The notes: generated from the sequence alone by a model not told the origin. Numbered from the stretch's first letter, positions 51,618 through 60,376 are shown. The stretch: DNA of 64,000 bases from Neolewinella agarilytica (GCF_900110645.1 NZ_FOFB01000002.1:124001-188000); one strand, 5' to 3'. Made by a program: numbers and translations.

Positions 51618-52073
51618 TTATACCCCAAACTGGGTAAAGTGGTGATCCATATGCTTCCAGAACTGGTTGCTCCACTCCTGGCTGCTCATTTTTCCGAAGG
51701 AGGGACTCACGCGGCCTTCGTAAGCAGCAGCACCTTCGGCTTCGACGGCATTCATGTTTGCGATGAGCTTAGCTTTTTCCGTTGCAAAATCCCGGTCACC
51801 CTCAATGATAAAAACAGGAGCCGTTTGCCCGTTCTTAGCGTAGGGCTTTGAGCCTACCACTATCTTTTTGACGAACATCTTGAGCATGAGGCGCATGAAA
51901 GGGTTGTAGCTCACGGGGAGCTTGCCGTTGGTAATGTCGTAGGCGACATTCAGATGCGCCAGCATCTGGCCAGCATTCATCTTTCCCCACTGCGGGGTAG
52001 TGTCAGCGGATATGCCCTCAAGGCGGGTGAGCATAGCTTCGGTGGTGGCAGTGTCAAAAATAGAGGGGTACAT
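51618..52073 (-). CDS. DUF1569/DinB-like protein
   Basis: A 151-aa helical protein. The ATG at 52073 (MYPSIFDTATTEAML) is preferred, since the upstream extension has a different composition and crosses the dispersed repeat. Motifs WGKMNAGQMLAHLNVAYDIT and WSNQFWKHMDHHFTQFG carry His residues in the places where DinB-fold proteins bind a metal. Family function unknown. Its end lies ten bases from the convergent thioredoxin-fold gene. Confidence 0.8.
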   Translation of the reverse strand: MYPSIFDTATTEAMLTRLEGISADTTPQWGKMNAGQMLAHLNVAYDITNGKLPVSYNPFMRLMLKMFVKKIVVGSKPYAKNGQTAPVFIIEGDRDFATEKAKLIANMNAVEAEGAAAYEGRVSPSFGKMSSQEWSNQFWKHMDHHFTQFGV

Positions 52074-52146
52074 AGTATGGTTGTTTTTCTCTAAGACGAA
52101 TGGGGCGACTAAAATAGGACAAGTTTGAGAATCAAAAGATGTTCTG

Positions 52147-52165
52147 GGCGCGGCCGCAGGTGCAA
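52147..52165 (-). repeat. Dispersed 19-bp repeat, copy 6
   Basis: Reverse copy reading TTGCACCTGCGGCCGCGCC, identical to copy 2. It lies 74 bases before the DUF1569 gene in the same orientation. Confidence 0.6.
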
Positions 52166-52274
52166 TGAGAAGGACGAATGCGCAAAGTGTTCCGCTTCCC
52201 GTAGTCCTAATGTATACCGGCGGGGCTACCTTTGTCGTTCTCAACCTTCCGGCCAAGAAAGACCGCCCCGCCTG

Positions 52275-54848
52275 ATGAACGACTTTACCCACTCTGCTCT
52301 TTTACCATTCCTTCGCACCTGCGTCCGCGCCCTGATGCTCCTGTTGCTGGCCGCTCCGCTTGGCGCACAGGTGAGCACCGCTTCCATCACGGGTAAAGTG
52401 ACGGATTTGCTGAGTGACCGCCCGGTCGACTTCGCCACCATCTACATCAAAGGCACCACCCGCGCCGTGGAAAGCGGCACTACCGGCCGCTACCTCATCT
52501 CCGTCCCCGCTGGCGAAGACTTCCAACTAGTCTTCAGCCGCCTCGGCTACCGGGAAACGGTGGTCGACATCGCCGCCCTGCCGGAAGGCAGTGGCAAACA
52601 GATCGACGTCGCCCTGGCCCCGACGGAGAGTACCCTCGAAGTCGTCGTCCGCGAAAGCAAGATCGAAGAAGGCGGCATGATCCGCGAACAACCCGAAGCT
52701 CTGCGCCTGCTGCCCTCCGTGACCGGTAACCTGGAAAGCCTCCTGCCCCACATCGCCCTTGGGGTCAGCTCCGGATCGGGTGGAGAACTCACAAGCCAGT
52801 ACAACGTCCGTGGCGGTAACTACGACGAAAACCTCGTCTACGTCAACGGCTTCGAGATCTATCGCCCCCAGCTCATTCGCGCCGGACAGCAGGAAGGGCT
52901 CACCTTCGCCAATATGGATATGGTGCGTAGTCTGAGTTTCAGCTCCGGTGGCTTTGAGGCCCGCTACGGCGACAAACTCAGCTCGGTGCTCGACATCAAA
53001 TACAAGCGGCCGGACAGCCTCCGCATGGGGCTGCAGGCCAGTTTGCTGGGCGGCTCCGCCTACCTGGAAGGTAGTTCGAAAGCCAACGCAAAGGGCCTCA
53101 AAAAACTACGCTACCTCGTAGGCGCCCGCTACAAAACGACCGGCCTGCTGCTCGGCAGCCTGGAAACCACCGGGGAATACATTACGGACTTCGCCGACAT
53201 CCAGACTTACATCACCTACGACTTCAGCCCGCAGCTGCAACTCGGGCTGATTGCGGATTACAACCGCAGTATCTACAACTTCACCCCCGAAGAACGCAGC
53301 ACGGCCTTCGGCGGCTTCTTCGAAACGCTGCAACTCTTCACCCGCTTCGACGGGGCCGAGCGCAACGACTTCCTGACCCAGATGGGCGGGCTCTCCCTGA
53401 CCTACATTCCGGAACGGGACAAGAATCCGCTCTTCCTCAAGTTTCTGACCTCGGCTTTCCGCTCCGACGAAAACGAAGCCATCGCCATCGGCGGAGACTA
53501 CAGCCTGGGGCAGCTGGACACCGATCTGGGCTCCAGCACCTTCGGTGAGGTGCTCAACGAGCTGGGCTCCGGCACCCAGCAGCAGTTTGTGCGCAACTTC
53601 CTGGACATTCAGGTCTACAACGCCGAGCTGCGCGGCGGGCTGGAGATTGCCTCCGAAGACGTCGACAGCGACGCCAACAAAAGCCACTTTTTGCAGTGGA
53701 GCGTCAAGGCCCAGAACGAGCGCGTCAATGACTTCATTAACGAATGGGAGCGCCTGGACTCGGCGGGCTACAGCTTGCCCTACAACGAAGACGCCGTCGA
53801 GCTTTTCTCTACCCTGAAAACGGAGAACGAGCTCAACAGCGTTCGCTTCACCGGTTTCCTGCAGGATACCTGGACGAAGCGAATCGAGGATAAATCCGAC
53901 CTGCGCATCAGCGCCGGTGTGCGCTTCAATTACTGGGACCTGAACAAAGAAACCGTCATCAGTCCCCGTGCTCAGGTTCTCTACAAACCCCTCGGCGGCA
54001 CGGCGGATATCACCTATAAGCTGGCCGTTGGCCAGTACGCTCAGCCGCCCTTCTACCGGGAGATGCGCCGCCCGGACGGCTCGGTGAACACCGACCTGAA
54101 GAGCCAGAAATCCACCCACTTCGTTGGTGGCATCACTTCGGACTTCTACTACGGTAAGCGCAACCCCAAGAAGTTCCGCTTCATCGCTGAGGCTTTTTAT
54201 AAGAACCTCACGGATCTGGTGAGTTATGAGATCGAGAACGTCCGCATCCGTTATTCCGGAGAGAACGACGCCACGGGCTACGTGGCGGGCATCGACCTGC
54301 GTCTGAACGGAGAGTTCGTGCCCGGGGCGGATTCCTGGCTGAACCTCAGCCTGCTGCAGGCCAAGGAGAAACTCAATGACGTTACTCACCTGGAAGTAGT
54401 GGGCCGCGACGCAGAAGGAGAAACCATTACCGAGGAAGTGGAATACGTGGCCCGACCCACGGATCAACTTTTCCAGCTCAGCCTCTTCTTCCAGGATTAC
54501 CTACGCAACAACGAGAACTTCCGCACCCACGTTAACCTGACCGTTGGCGGGGGGCTGCCCTTCGGCATCCCCGGTAACAACCGGGAGATACGTAATACCC
54601 TGCGCTTCGATACTTACCACCGGATTGACATCGGCTTCAGCCTCCGCCTCTACGAACAGGGGAAGACAAAGCAGAACCTCTTTAAATTTTCCCGCGCTAC
54701 CCACCTGAGCCTCGAGGTCTATAACCTGATGCAGGTCGCTAACCAGGCGGGTAACACCTTCATTAAAACGATCGGACTGCAGCAATACGCCGTACCGAAC
54801 CGATTGACGGGGCGGCGGATTAATTTGCGGTTGGCGATGGATTTTTAG
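52275..54848 (+). CDS. TonB-dependent receptor with carboxypeptidase-like domain
   Basis: About 857 aa. Signal peptide ending LLLAAPLGAQ, carboxypeptidase D-like domain (STASITGKVTDLLSDRPVDFATIYIKG), plug (MIREQPEALRLLPSVTGNLESLLPHIALGVSSGSGGELTSQYNVRGGNYDENLVYVNGFEIYRP) and beta-barrel to the end. It should import a large nutrient across the outer membrane; substrate unknown. The ATG at 52275 is taken, but ATG 52335 (MLLLLAAPLGAQ) is a good alternative because repeat copy 7, otherwise intergenic, lies between the two starts. Confidence 0.9.
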   Translation: MNDFTHSALLPFLRTCVRALMLLLLAAPLGAQVSTASITGKVTDLLSDRPVDFATIYIKGTTRAVESGTTGRYLISVPAGEDFQLVFSRLGYRETVVDIAALPEGSGKQIDVALAPTESTLEVVVRESKIEEGGMIREQPEALRLLPSVTGNLESLLPHIALGVSSGSGGELTSQYNVRGGNYDENLVYVNGFEIYRPQLIRAGQQEGLTFANMDMVRSLSFSSGGFEARYGDKLSSVLDIKYKRPDSLRMGLQASLLGGSAYLEGSSKANAKGLKKLRYLVGARYKTTGLLLGSLETTGEYITDFADIQTYITYDFSPQLQLGLIADYNRSIYNFTPEERSTAFGGFFETLQLFTRFDGAERNDFLTQMGGLSLTYIPERDKNPLFLKFLTSAFRSDENEAIAIGGDYSLGQLDTDLGSSTFGEVLNELGSGTQQQFVRNFLDIQVYNAELRGGLEIASEDVDSDANKSHFLQWSVKAQNERVNDFINEWERLDSAGYSLPYNEDAVELFSTLKTENELNSVRFTGFLQDTWTKRIEDKSDLRISAGVRFNYWDLNKETVISPRAQVLYKPLGGTADITYKLAVGQYAQPPFYREMRRPDGSVNTDLKSQKSTHFVGGITSDFYYGKRNPKKFRFIAEAFYKNLTDLVSYEIENVRIRYSGENDATGYVAGIDLRLNGEFVPGADSWLNLSLLQAKEKLNDVTHLEVVGRDAEGETITEEVEYVARPTDQLFQLSLFFQDYLRNNENFRTHVNLTVGGGLPFGIPGNNREIRNTLRFDTYHRIDIGFSLRLYEQGKTKQNLFKFSRATHLSLEVYNLMQVANQAGNTFIKTIGLQQYAVPNRLTGRRINLRLAMDF
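52313..52331 (+). repeat. Dispersed 19-bp repeat, copy 7
   Basis: TCGCACCTGCGTCCGCGCC, one base from consensus, four bases before the ATG at 52335. If the receptor starts at 52335 this copy is intergenic like the rest. Confidence 0.55.
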
Positions 54849-54850
54849 GG

Positions 54851-54875
54851 TAGCATCGGCTTCAGCCGATGGCTA
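54851..54875. terminator. Hairpin between convergent genes
   Basis: ATCGGCT and AGCCGAT form a 7-bp stem with a two-base loop, extended by TAGC/GGCTA with a bulge; it starts two bases after the receptor stop. Probable terminator without a clear T-tract. Confidence 0.55.
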
Positions 54876-54900
54876 GCAAGCGAAGCGCGAAGCGTTTTCC

Positions 54901-55386
54901 TTAAAGTCTACGCCTTGAGGTCCCATTAAAATGCCTTTTCACCAAAGACACCACCTCCTTCTCCTCATTCGGATTTTTCAGGAGGAAATGAGTTTTGAGT
55001 TCCCGGTCGGGCATTTTTATGGTGATGATATTGTTAAACCCCGTTCCCTTAAAGTAGGCGTGTTGTGAAAAAGACAATTCCCCTTTATAGCCCCCGATGT
55101 CTAAGTCGATTGCCGTAATTTTTTCGGGCGTGAGCAAGGCTCCTTCTTCTCCGAACTTCAGACCAGCTGGAGAAATGAAAAGGGTTTGCTTTAGGAAAAA
55201 GAGGTAATGGTATCGCGAAAGGATAAAAAAGAAAAGTAGGAGGACGGGGCCGATGAACCTGAGAATAGGGTTATCTAGGGCAAAGAAAATAGTGTAGAGA
55301 ATGGTGGCAAAACCTAGCCCGAAGGAGAGGCCTAGGAGTAATCGTAAAGTCTTGTAAGACGCCGGAGTGAGGACAGTACATTGCAT
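54901..55386 (-). CDS. Membrane protein, PH-like (YcxB/DUF style)
   Basis: About 161 aa from ATG 55386 (MQCTVLTPASYKTLRL). Two membrane helices (LLLGLSFGLGFATILYTIFF and FIGPVLLLFFFILS) are followed by a beta-rich cytoplasmic domain (LFISPAGLKFGEEGALLTPEKITAIDLD) that resembles small bacterial PH-like domains. Function unknown. The upstream ATG at 55431 gives a less likely N-terminus. Confidence 0.72.
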   Translation of the reverse strand: MQCTVLTPASYKTLRLLLGLSFGLGFATILYTIFFALDNPILRFIGPVLLLFFFILSRYHYLFFLKQTLFISPAGLKFGEEGALLTPEKITAIDLDIGGYKGELSFSQHAYFKGTGFNNIITIKMPDRELKTHFLLKNPNEEKEVVSLVKRHFNGTSRRRL

Positions 55387-55574
55387 TGGAAAATGAATGT
55401 AGTGATAAGTTTGGATAGGGCAACCCGTCATTGATCGGGGTGGGGGAGATAGTTGCTGGAGCCAGGACGGTTAGTTTGACGAAGTCCACGTCTTCTCCGC
55501 TAACATCCGAGGGGTATTGAGCGTCACCAGATTGAGCAGGTCTAAGCAGGAATTTTTGCAGAAATAAAACTTAT

Positions 55575-55600
55575 AACGTATTTTTACGTTAATTAACGTA
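55575..55600. promoter_or_regulatory. Palindromic operator before the BlaI-like gene
   Basis: Three half-sites lie in a row: AACGTA (55575-55580), TACGTT (55585-55590) and AACGTA (55595-55600). The last two make a perfect 16-bp palindrome TACGTTAATTAACGTA (55585-55600) two bases before the start codon. Probable autoregulatory binding site of the BlaI-like repressor. Confidence 0.65.
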
Positions 55601-55602
55601 GT

Positions 55603-55968
55603 ATGCAGAAATTAACTAAAGCACAAGAGGACATCATGCACTTCGTCTGGGAACTGGGCGAGTGTACCGTTGGGGATTTGCGGAGCGCCATTGAAGCGCG
55701 CGACGGGAAGAAGCCGGCGCACAGTACGGTGTCGACGCTGATTCTGGCGCTGGATGATCGGGGCTTCGTAACTCATCGGAAGTATGGGCGGACCTTCGTT
55801 TATACCCCGGCGGTGAGCCGGGAGGAATACGGCCGGCAGAGCCTGGGGCAGCTGATCAAGAAGTTCTTTAGTGGCTCTCCGTCGTTGGCAGTCAGCCAGC
55901 TGGTGGAGCACGAAAACCTTAGCCTGGAAGAGCTCAACAGCCTCGTCCGTAAACTCGAAGAAGAATGA
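55603..55968 (+). CDS. BlaI/MecI-family transcriptional repressor
   Basis: A 121-aa winged-helix repressor. The N-terminal helix-turn-helix (LTKAQEDIMHFVWELGECTVGDLRSAI...AHSTVSTLILALDDRGFVTHRKYGRTFVYTP) is typical of the family; the C-terminal helices would form the dimer. It probably binds the palindrome overlapping its start. The next gene, a BlaR-like M56 protease, overlaps it by four bases and would sense a signal and cause repressor cleavage. Confidence 0.93.
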   Translation: MQKLTKAQEDIMHFVWELGECTVGDLRSAIEARDGKKPAHSTVSTLILALDDRGFVTHRKYGRTFVYTPAVSREEYGRQSLGQLIKKFFSGSPSLAVSQLVEHENLSLEELNSLVRKLEEE

Positions 55969-57278
55969 CACCTGACATCCTGGAATACCTGTTACGGGCC
56001 ACCGCCATTTGGGCGGTCTTACTGGCCTATTACTTCGTGAGTGGACGGCGGGAGGGCTTCCGCTTTCAGCGAATTTTGCTGTTGGGGGGCTGGCTGTTTG
56101 GCTTGCTGGTGCCGCTGCTGCCGGCGCTGGCGGTGGGTACAAGCCTGCCGGTGAAGAGCCTGCCGACGGCCAGTTACGTGGCGCCGGTTTTTGTAGCGCA
56201 GGCGGGCGAAGTAGCCGTGGAGAACAGCTGGAATTTGCTGGATGCGCTACCGTGGATTTACCTCCTGGGCGTGATCATTTTCGGGGCGCGGACGCTGGTG
56301 CAATGGCGGTTTGTGCAGCAGTGTTTGCGCGGCGGCGAGCGAAGCACCTACGCTGGTTACCCGGTGGTGCGGAGCGGCTTGGTCCGGAGTCCGTTTGCGG
56401 CCCGGGGCTATGTCTTTCTCCCCGAGCAGATGCCCGATGCGGCACTGGAAAACACGGCGCTCCTCCACGAAACATCGCACCTGCGGGCGCGCCACCACTA
56501 CGACAAATTGTTACTCACCCTCGGCGGCATCGTCTTCTGGTTTCACCCGTTCGTATGGGTCTACCGGCGGCTCCTCGCCACCGTACACGAATATGAGGCC
56601 GACGCGGCCGTGCTCCAATCGGTGCCGGCGCGGACCTACGGCCTCCAGCTCCTCCACTGCTCGTTGGGCCCGACCGGCAGCCTGGGGCTCTTTTCTTCAC
56701 CCTTACAAAAACGAATTAAGATGATTACTGATAAAAATACTAACCGAAGCCTTCGCTTCCTGCCCCTATTCACCCTTTGCCTGCTCCTGCTGGGCTTGGT
56801 GGTGGCTTGTAGTGATGTGGCGGAGGAGATTGTACTGACCACCACCGAAGAGGCCGTAAACGTTAATGACCCGGCCTATTTCCGGTATGGAGAAGAACCC
56901 CCGGGAGAAACCTCTGTGAAGGCCTTCCTGACCGATATGTATAAAACGGTGAGGTACCCTTATGAGGCAAGGGAATCCGCAACTGAAGGAGATTTTAGGG
57001 TTAGTGCAGTAGTGGACATAAACGGGAAACTGCAAGACTATGAGGTAAGCCCTATTAGTGCGGATGAAAGAAAAGATGGTAAGGCTCTTGAGCAAATTGT
57101 TGTGGTTGGATACCCCACTACGCCGCTGACTACGGATCGAAAGCATCCGGAAAGCCTAAGTCGTGAATCATTACTCACGGTTATTCGAAATTTGGACAAG
57201 TTTCGTCCTGCATCGGTCGAGGGACGCCCTACCCCGATGCAATTTACAGTGGATTTTATCTTCAAACTGGAAAAATAA
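55965..57278 (+). CDS. BlaR1-like M56 metalloprotease with C-terminal exported domain
   Basis: A 437-aa membrane protein. About four N-terminal helices surround a cytoplasmic M56 protease domain with the zinc site HETSH (168-172) and Glu211 in HEYEADAAV. After a further helix (FTLCLLLLGLVVACSDV) a periplasmic domain of about 150 residues follows, resembling TonB C-terminal domains (TVRYPYEARESATEGDFRVSAVVDINGKLQDYEV). This arrangement, without a penicillin-binding domain, is usual in Bacteroidota and need not be linked to beta-lactams. No beta-lactamase gene is nearby. Confidence 0.9.
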   Translation: MTPDILEYLLRATAIWAVLLAYYFVSGRREGFRFQRILLLGGWLFGLLVPLLPALAVGTSLPVKSLPTASYVAPVFVAQAGEVAVENSWNLLDALPWIYLLGVIIFGARTLVQWRFVQQCLRGGERSTYAGYPVVRSGLVRSPFAARGYVFLPEQMPDAALENTALLHETSHLRARHHYDKLLLTLGGIVFWFHPFVWVYRRLLATVHEYEADAAVLQSVPARTYGLQLLHCSLGPTGSLGLFSSPLQKRIKMITDKNTNRSLRFLPLFTLCLLLLGLVVACSDVAEEIVLTTTEEAVNVNDPAYFRYGEEPPGETSVKAFLTDMYKTVRYPYEARESATEGDFRVSAVVDINGKLQDYEVSPISADERKDGKALEQIVVVGYPTTPLTTDRKHPESLSRESLLTVIRNLDKFRPASVEGRPTPMQFTVDFIFKLEK

Positions 57279-57308
57279 GTTTAACTCTCAGCTTTGACAC
57301 AGCGGACG

Positions 57309-57336
57309 CTCGAAGGTCCTTTCAGGACGCTTCGAG
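57309..57336. terminator. Hairpin between convergent genes
   Basis: CTCGAAGGTCCT pairs with AGGACGCTTCGAG (one bulge) around a TTC loop; it sits between the BlaR-like stop and the convergent PIN-domain gene. Confidence 0.55.
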
Positions 57337-57397
57337 GTCCCTTCCATAGGTTTCCAGAACCTTGTAGCGTCGCGTAGCGACTTGCAAGCGTTCGGGC

Positions 57398-57817
57398 TTA
57401 GGTAAACTCGTTATCCTCCGCCTTCGTCCAGTTCTCCAGCATCAGCCCTTCAATACGGCTCATGTGTTTGGTGTTATTGGAAACCAGCGTCATGCCATGA
57501 TGCAGGGCGGTGGTGGCGATGAGGAGGTCGAATTCTGGGATTAAGTTGCCATCCTTACGGAATCGGGCTTTTTCTTTTCCGTAAGTATTTAAGGAATCAA
57601 GGATAGGTAAAACAGTGGCCAGACTCATTATTCGCTGAGCGTCATTTTTATGGCTTTCGTAATCGTTACTCTGGTAAGCGCCGAAGGTTAACTCCGCGAT
57701 AGTAATTGCAGAAACGAAACAATTGATGATTCCTACTGATATAACCTTCTCCCTAACAAAAAACTTTTGTTGTAAGATGAAGATACATATGTTTGTGTCT
57801 AGTAAATATTTAGCCAT
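57398..57817 (-). CDS. VapC-like PIN-domain ribonuclease toxin
   Basis: A 139-aa PIN-domain protein. Acidic active-site residues are Asp7 in LLDTNICIF, Glu in TIAELTFGAY and Asp in PEFDLLIATTALHHGMTLVSNNTKHMSRI. VapC toxins cleave tRNA or rRNA. It overlaps the preceding gene by eight bases, as toxins do with their antitoxins. Confidence 0.9.
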   Translation of the reverse strand: MAKYLLDTNICIFILQQKFFVREKVISVGIINCFVSAITIAELTFGAYQSNDYESHKNDAQRIMSLATVLPILDSLNTYGKEKARFRKDGNLIPEFDLLIATTALHHGMTLVSNNTKHMSRIEGLMLENWTKAEDNEFT

Positions 57818-58199
57818 CTAGATTAATTTCTCGTGTTGAAATTGTTCTGCTGCTAATTATTTGTTCTGCTAAATCGTCTGGAGTTGAATCTTTCCAGGCT
57901 CCACTTAATTCGTCTAATACTTCCAAGCGTTCTTCCTCCGTCAAGTCCTCAGCCCTGGGAATCCCTGCATGCCAAGCCTCCTTCCCTGAAGGATTCTCCG
58001 CCACCCGCATATTCGCCGGCGGCCAGGCCGAGGCGGGCTCCTCCACCGTATTAGTGGCGGGCGGGGAGGTAACCGTTTCGGCTTCTCCTGTCACCATTGT
58101 TTCTGAAATCCAATGAATCAGCTTGATCCGGTCAGCGACCGAAAGCTTCAGGATGGCTTCTTCAAAATTTTCCAGTCCGGTATCTACGGGAGCGCCCAT
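57810..58199 (-). CDS. Putative antitoxin of the VapC-like toxin
   Basis: A 129-aa protein. Residues 10-35 (FEEAILKLSVADRIKLIHWISE) resemble addiction-module helices that set a small-subunit count, then a Ser/Thr/Pro-rich middle and an acidic helical C-terminus (EEERLEVLDELSGAW). It is not a typical AbrB- or RHH-type VapB. Its place, upstream and overlapping the toxin by eight bases, is the main evidence for the antitoxin role. Confidence 0.65.
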   Translation of the reverse strand: MGAPVDTGLENFEEAILKLSVADRIKLIHWISETMVTGEAETVTSPPATNTVEEPASAWPPANMRVAENPSGKEAWHAGIPRAEDLTEEERLEVLDELSGAWKDSTPDDLAEQIISSRTISTREINLDG

Positions 58200-58312
58200 A
58201 ATTCAGGTCTTTTAAGTTTGCTTTAAAGATACAACGAGCCCAACTTTCCAATAGTTCCTATCTTTACTCTTACGTTTTGGGCATTTGCCCCCTTAGTTAT
58301 CCCCCCCCAGTT

Positions 58313-58813
58313 ATGTTACTTTTTACGATTCTAATTACCCTGTTTACGGGTACGGCCCCGGTACACGATTACCATGTCTCTAAGACTAACGTACGCTACG
58401 TCGCTGAAAAAAGCGAGGTACAGATAGAGATGCACGTTTTCGTCGAAGATTTGGAAAAAGACCTGATCGCCGCAGGTGCACCCACCCTGGAGTTAGGTAC
58501 TAAACGGCAGCACCAGGAGGCTGACCGCTATCTGGAAACTTATCTCCGGCAGCACTTCCGCGTCAAGTGGAACGGTGAGTACCTGCCACTGGAAACGATC
58601 GGGTACGAGCTCGCGGATGATCTGCACGGCTTTTGGATCTACCAGGTAGCTGTCGTAGAGTCGGCACCGGAAACGATCCACTTCTATAATTCGATGATCA
58701 CGGCTACCTACGCCGACCAAAAGAATATCCTCAAGTTTTATAATGGCCGCGAGCGCTCCGCTACGCTCCTGATGAGCAAGGATCGGGCAGAGGCGGAGTG
58801 GAGTAGTTTGTAG
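58313..58813 (+). CDS. DUF6702-type exported protein
   Basis: A 166-aa protein. The ATG at 58313 gives a short signal peptide (MLLFTILITLFTGTAPVH) followed by HDYHVSKTNVRYVAEKSEVQIEMHVFVEDLE, a beta-rich pattern seen in exported proteins of this family in Bacteroidota, then HFRVKWNGEYLPLETIGYE and a C-terminal FYNGRERSATLLMSK. Function unknown; some relatives lie beside M1 peptidase or metal-linked genes. A near-consensus -7 box (TATCTTTA) lies at about 58259. Confidence 0.8.
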   Translation: MLLFTILITLFTGTAPVHDYHVSKTNVRYVAEKSEVQIEMHVFVEDLEKDLIAAGAPTLELGTKRQHQEADRYLETYLRQHFRVKWNGEYLPLETIGYELADDLHGFWIYQVAVVESAPETIHFYNSMITATYADQKNILKFYNGRERSATLLMSKDRAEAEWSSL

Positions 58814-58997
58814 ACGGTAGAGCGGTAGAGCGGTAGACGGTAGGCTTTAGATCGACTCGCTCTAAAATAGGTTGGAACAAATTATGTCAACTACCCGCCG
58901 ACGCGGGATTTTTAACTGTCGTTCTATTTTAGGACGAGTCAGAGAAATTGTATCTCTACAGTCTACAGTCTACAGTCTACCATCTACAGTCTACCAT
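58811..58997. repeat. Nested inverted repeat region between convergent genes
   Basis: Left arm: tandem GGTAGAGC/GGTAGAC units (58811-58844). Right arm: tandem TCTACAG/TCTACCA heptamers (58953-59000), broadly complementary to the left. Inside them GACTCGCTCTAAAATAG (58854-58870) pairs with CTATTTTAGGACGAGTC (58924-58940) with two mismatches. The centre holds a small terminator, CCCGC-CGAC-GCGGG followed by ATTTTT (58894-58913), for the plus-strand gene. Confidence 0.65.
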
Positions 58998-60185
58998 CTA
59001 CTTCCCCTTCACTTTCAGGATTTTCACCTCCACCCGCTGGTTACGGCGATTACACTCCATATCATTGCTGGTGCAAACGGGTTTACTCTTCCCGTAGCCT
59101 CTGGGCAGCATCCGCTCGAAGCCGATGTTGTAGGTTTTCAGGTAAGAGACTACCGTTTTCGCCCGGTCCGTACTCAGGTCGTTGGCAAAAGTGCTACTGG
59201 CCCGGCGGCTGGCGTGGCCACCGATTTCCACAATGATGTCATCATTTTCCTGCAGGAAGCCTACAATCTCTTGCAGGGCGTCTTCGCTGGCTTCTTCCAG
59301 CTCAGCGCTGTTGGCCTTGAAAGTGATGTTCTCGATGGCGAAGACCTGGCCTTCCTTAAGCGCGGCTTCTGTTCGGCCCAGACGGACAGTTGGCTCCTTC
59401 GGGGGAGCATTCCCGACGGGCGTAGCCGGGCTGGTTTGGGTGCCGCCACGAGGCACTACGGGTTGTACCTTGATTTGCTTATCGGGATCCGTGATGGCAA
59501 CAGCATCGACGGGCTCTTCGTAGGGGAGAGAAAGGTCCGTTCCACAATCGATAGGGCGGAGGGGCTGGGCATTGTCTACCAACACATTTCCGTTGTAGGG
59601 GAACATGATGGGTTGCTTGTAGTAAGCTTCCAGGATGATGTGGGTATAAGCGTCTCCGGGTTTGATCTCGAAGCGGTACTCTTGCCAGTCGTAGTTGTCT
59701 ACCAGTGCGGATTCACCAATCAATTCTCCCCGGTCACAGATGGAGTAACCACCGAAAATGCGGAGTTTGATGGGCGTAACGTAGTTACTGGGTTGGTTCG
59801 TTTTCCGGCTTCGGCTCAGGTATACTTCCGAACGGGCCAGGTGAACACGAAATTCATAACACTGGTCTGCTTTCATCGGCTGACCGAGCTGCTGCCCAAC
59901 GCTTTCATAAGTCTCGTTCTCCCGGGTTACCATGCCGAGATAGGTGTTGCCGGCAAAGGCTGGCTTGCTGACCCGGAACTCAAACTTGGGGTCTGGCTGT
60001 ACATCAGGTGGGGTTTCTCCGGGGAAGCCGCAGTTCGTCCAGCCGCGGGGCGGCTGGCTGTTGCGGGGCATGTCTTCAAAGGAAGGATTCCGCAGGAAGA
60101 TCAGGTCTTCCGTGTCCTGAGCAGTGGCTCCGCCGACGAGCAGAAGAGCTAAGCAAAGATTTAGGGCGCGTAGGTATGGACGCAT
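58998..60185 (-). CDS. OmpA-family outer membrane protein
   Basis: A 395-aa exported protein, started at ATG 60185 (MRPYLRAL); the codon two before it is TTG. Signal peptide ends GGATAQD. Residues 30-230 form a carbohydrate-binding-like beta region (LIFLRNPSFEDMPRNSQPPRGWTNCGF). The C-terminal OmpA domain (from about 280) has ITFKANSAELEEASEDALQEIVGFLQ, IEIGGHAS and LSTDRAKTVVSYL with the peptidoglycan-binding Asp and Arg. A structural anchor role is likely. Confidence 0.9.
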   Translation of the reverse strand: MRPYLRALNLCLALLLVGGATAQDTEDLIFLRNPSFEDMPRNSQPPRGWTNCGFPGETPPDVQPDPKFEFRVSKPAFAGNTYLGMVTRENETYESVGQQLGQPMKADQCYEFRVHLARSEVYLSRSRKTNQPSNYVTPIKLRIFGGYSICDRGELIGESALVDNYDWQEYRFEIKPGDAYTHIILEAYYKQPIMFPYNGNVLVDNAQPLRPIDCGTDLSLPYEEPVDAVAITDPDKQIKVQPVVPRGGTQTSPATPVGNAPPKEPTVRLGRTEAALKEGQVFAIENITFKANSAELEEASEDALQEIVGFLQENDDIIVEIGGHASRRASSTFANDLSTDRAKTVVSYLKTYNIGFERMLPRGYGKSKPVCTSNDMECNRRNQRVEVKILKVKGK

Positions 60186-60376
60186 GTGCAACTACTTGAT
60201 TTACCGTAGTAACGTTTAGGATTGGGTCGCTGTTGTAAATAGCGACCTTTTGGTGCTAAGAACCAGGGTTTTAGACTGGTTGGAACGGTAAAGTACGGTG
60301 TTTTGGCGTCCCGGTTGCTGTCGGGGCCGGTACAAGAACAAAAGTTTAACAGCAGGTTTAGGTGATGTCGGACCCC

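Noticed and set aside
53106-54467. Long open frame (453 aa) on the minus strand
   Set aside because: It is antisense to the TonB receptor, whose signal peptide, plug and barrel motifs are clear; GC-rich codons of that gene create the shadow frame.
55603-57278. Beta-lactam resistance locus
   Set aside because: The BlaI/BlaR-like pair has no penicillin-sensing domain and no beta-lactamase gene nearby; such pairs serve other roles in Bacteroidota.
58953-59000. CRISPR-like short repeats
   Set aside because: The units are seven bases with no spacers; it is a microsatellite-like array, and no cas gene is present.
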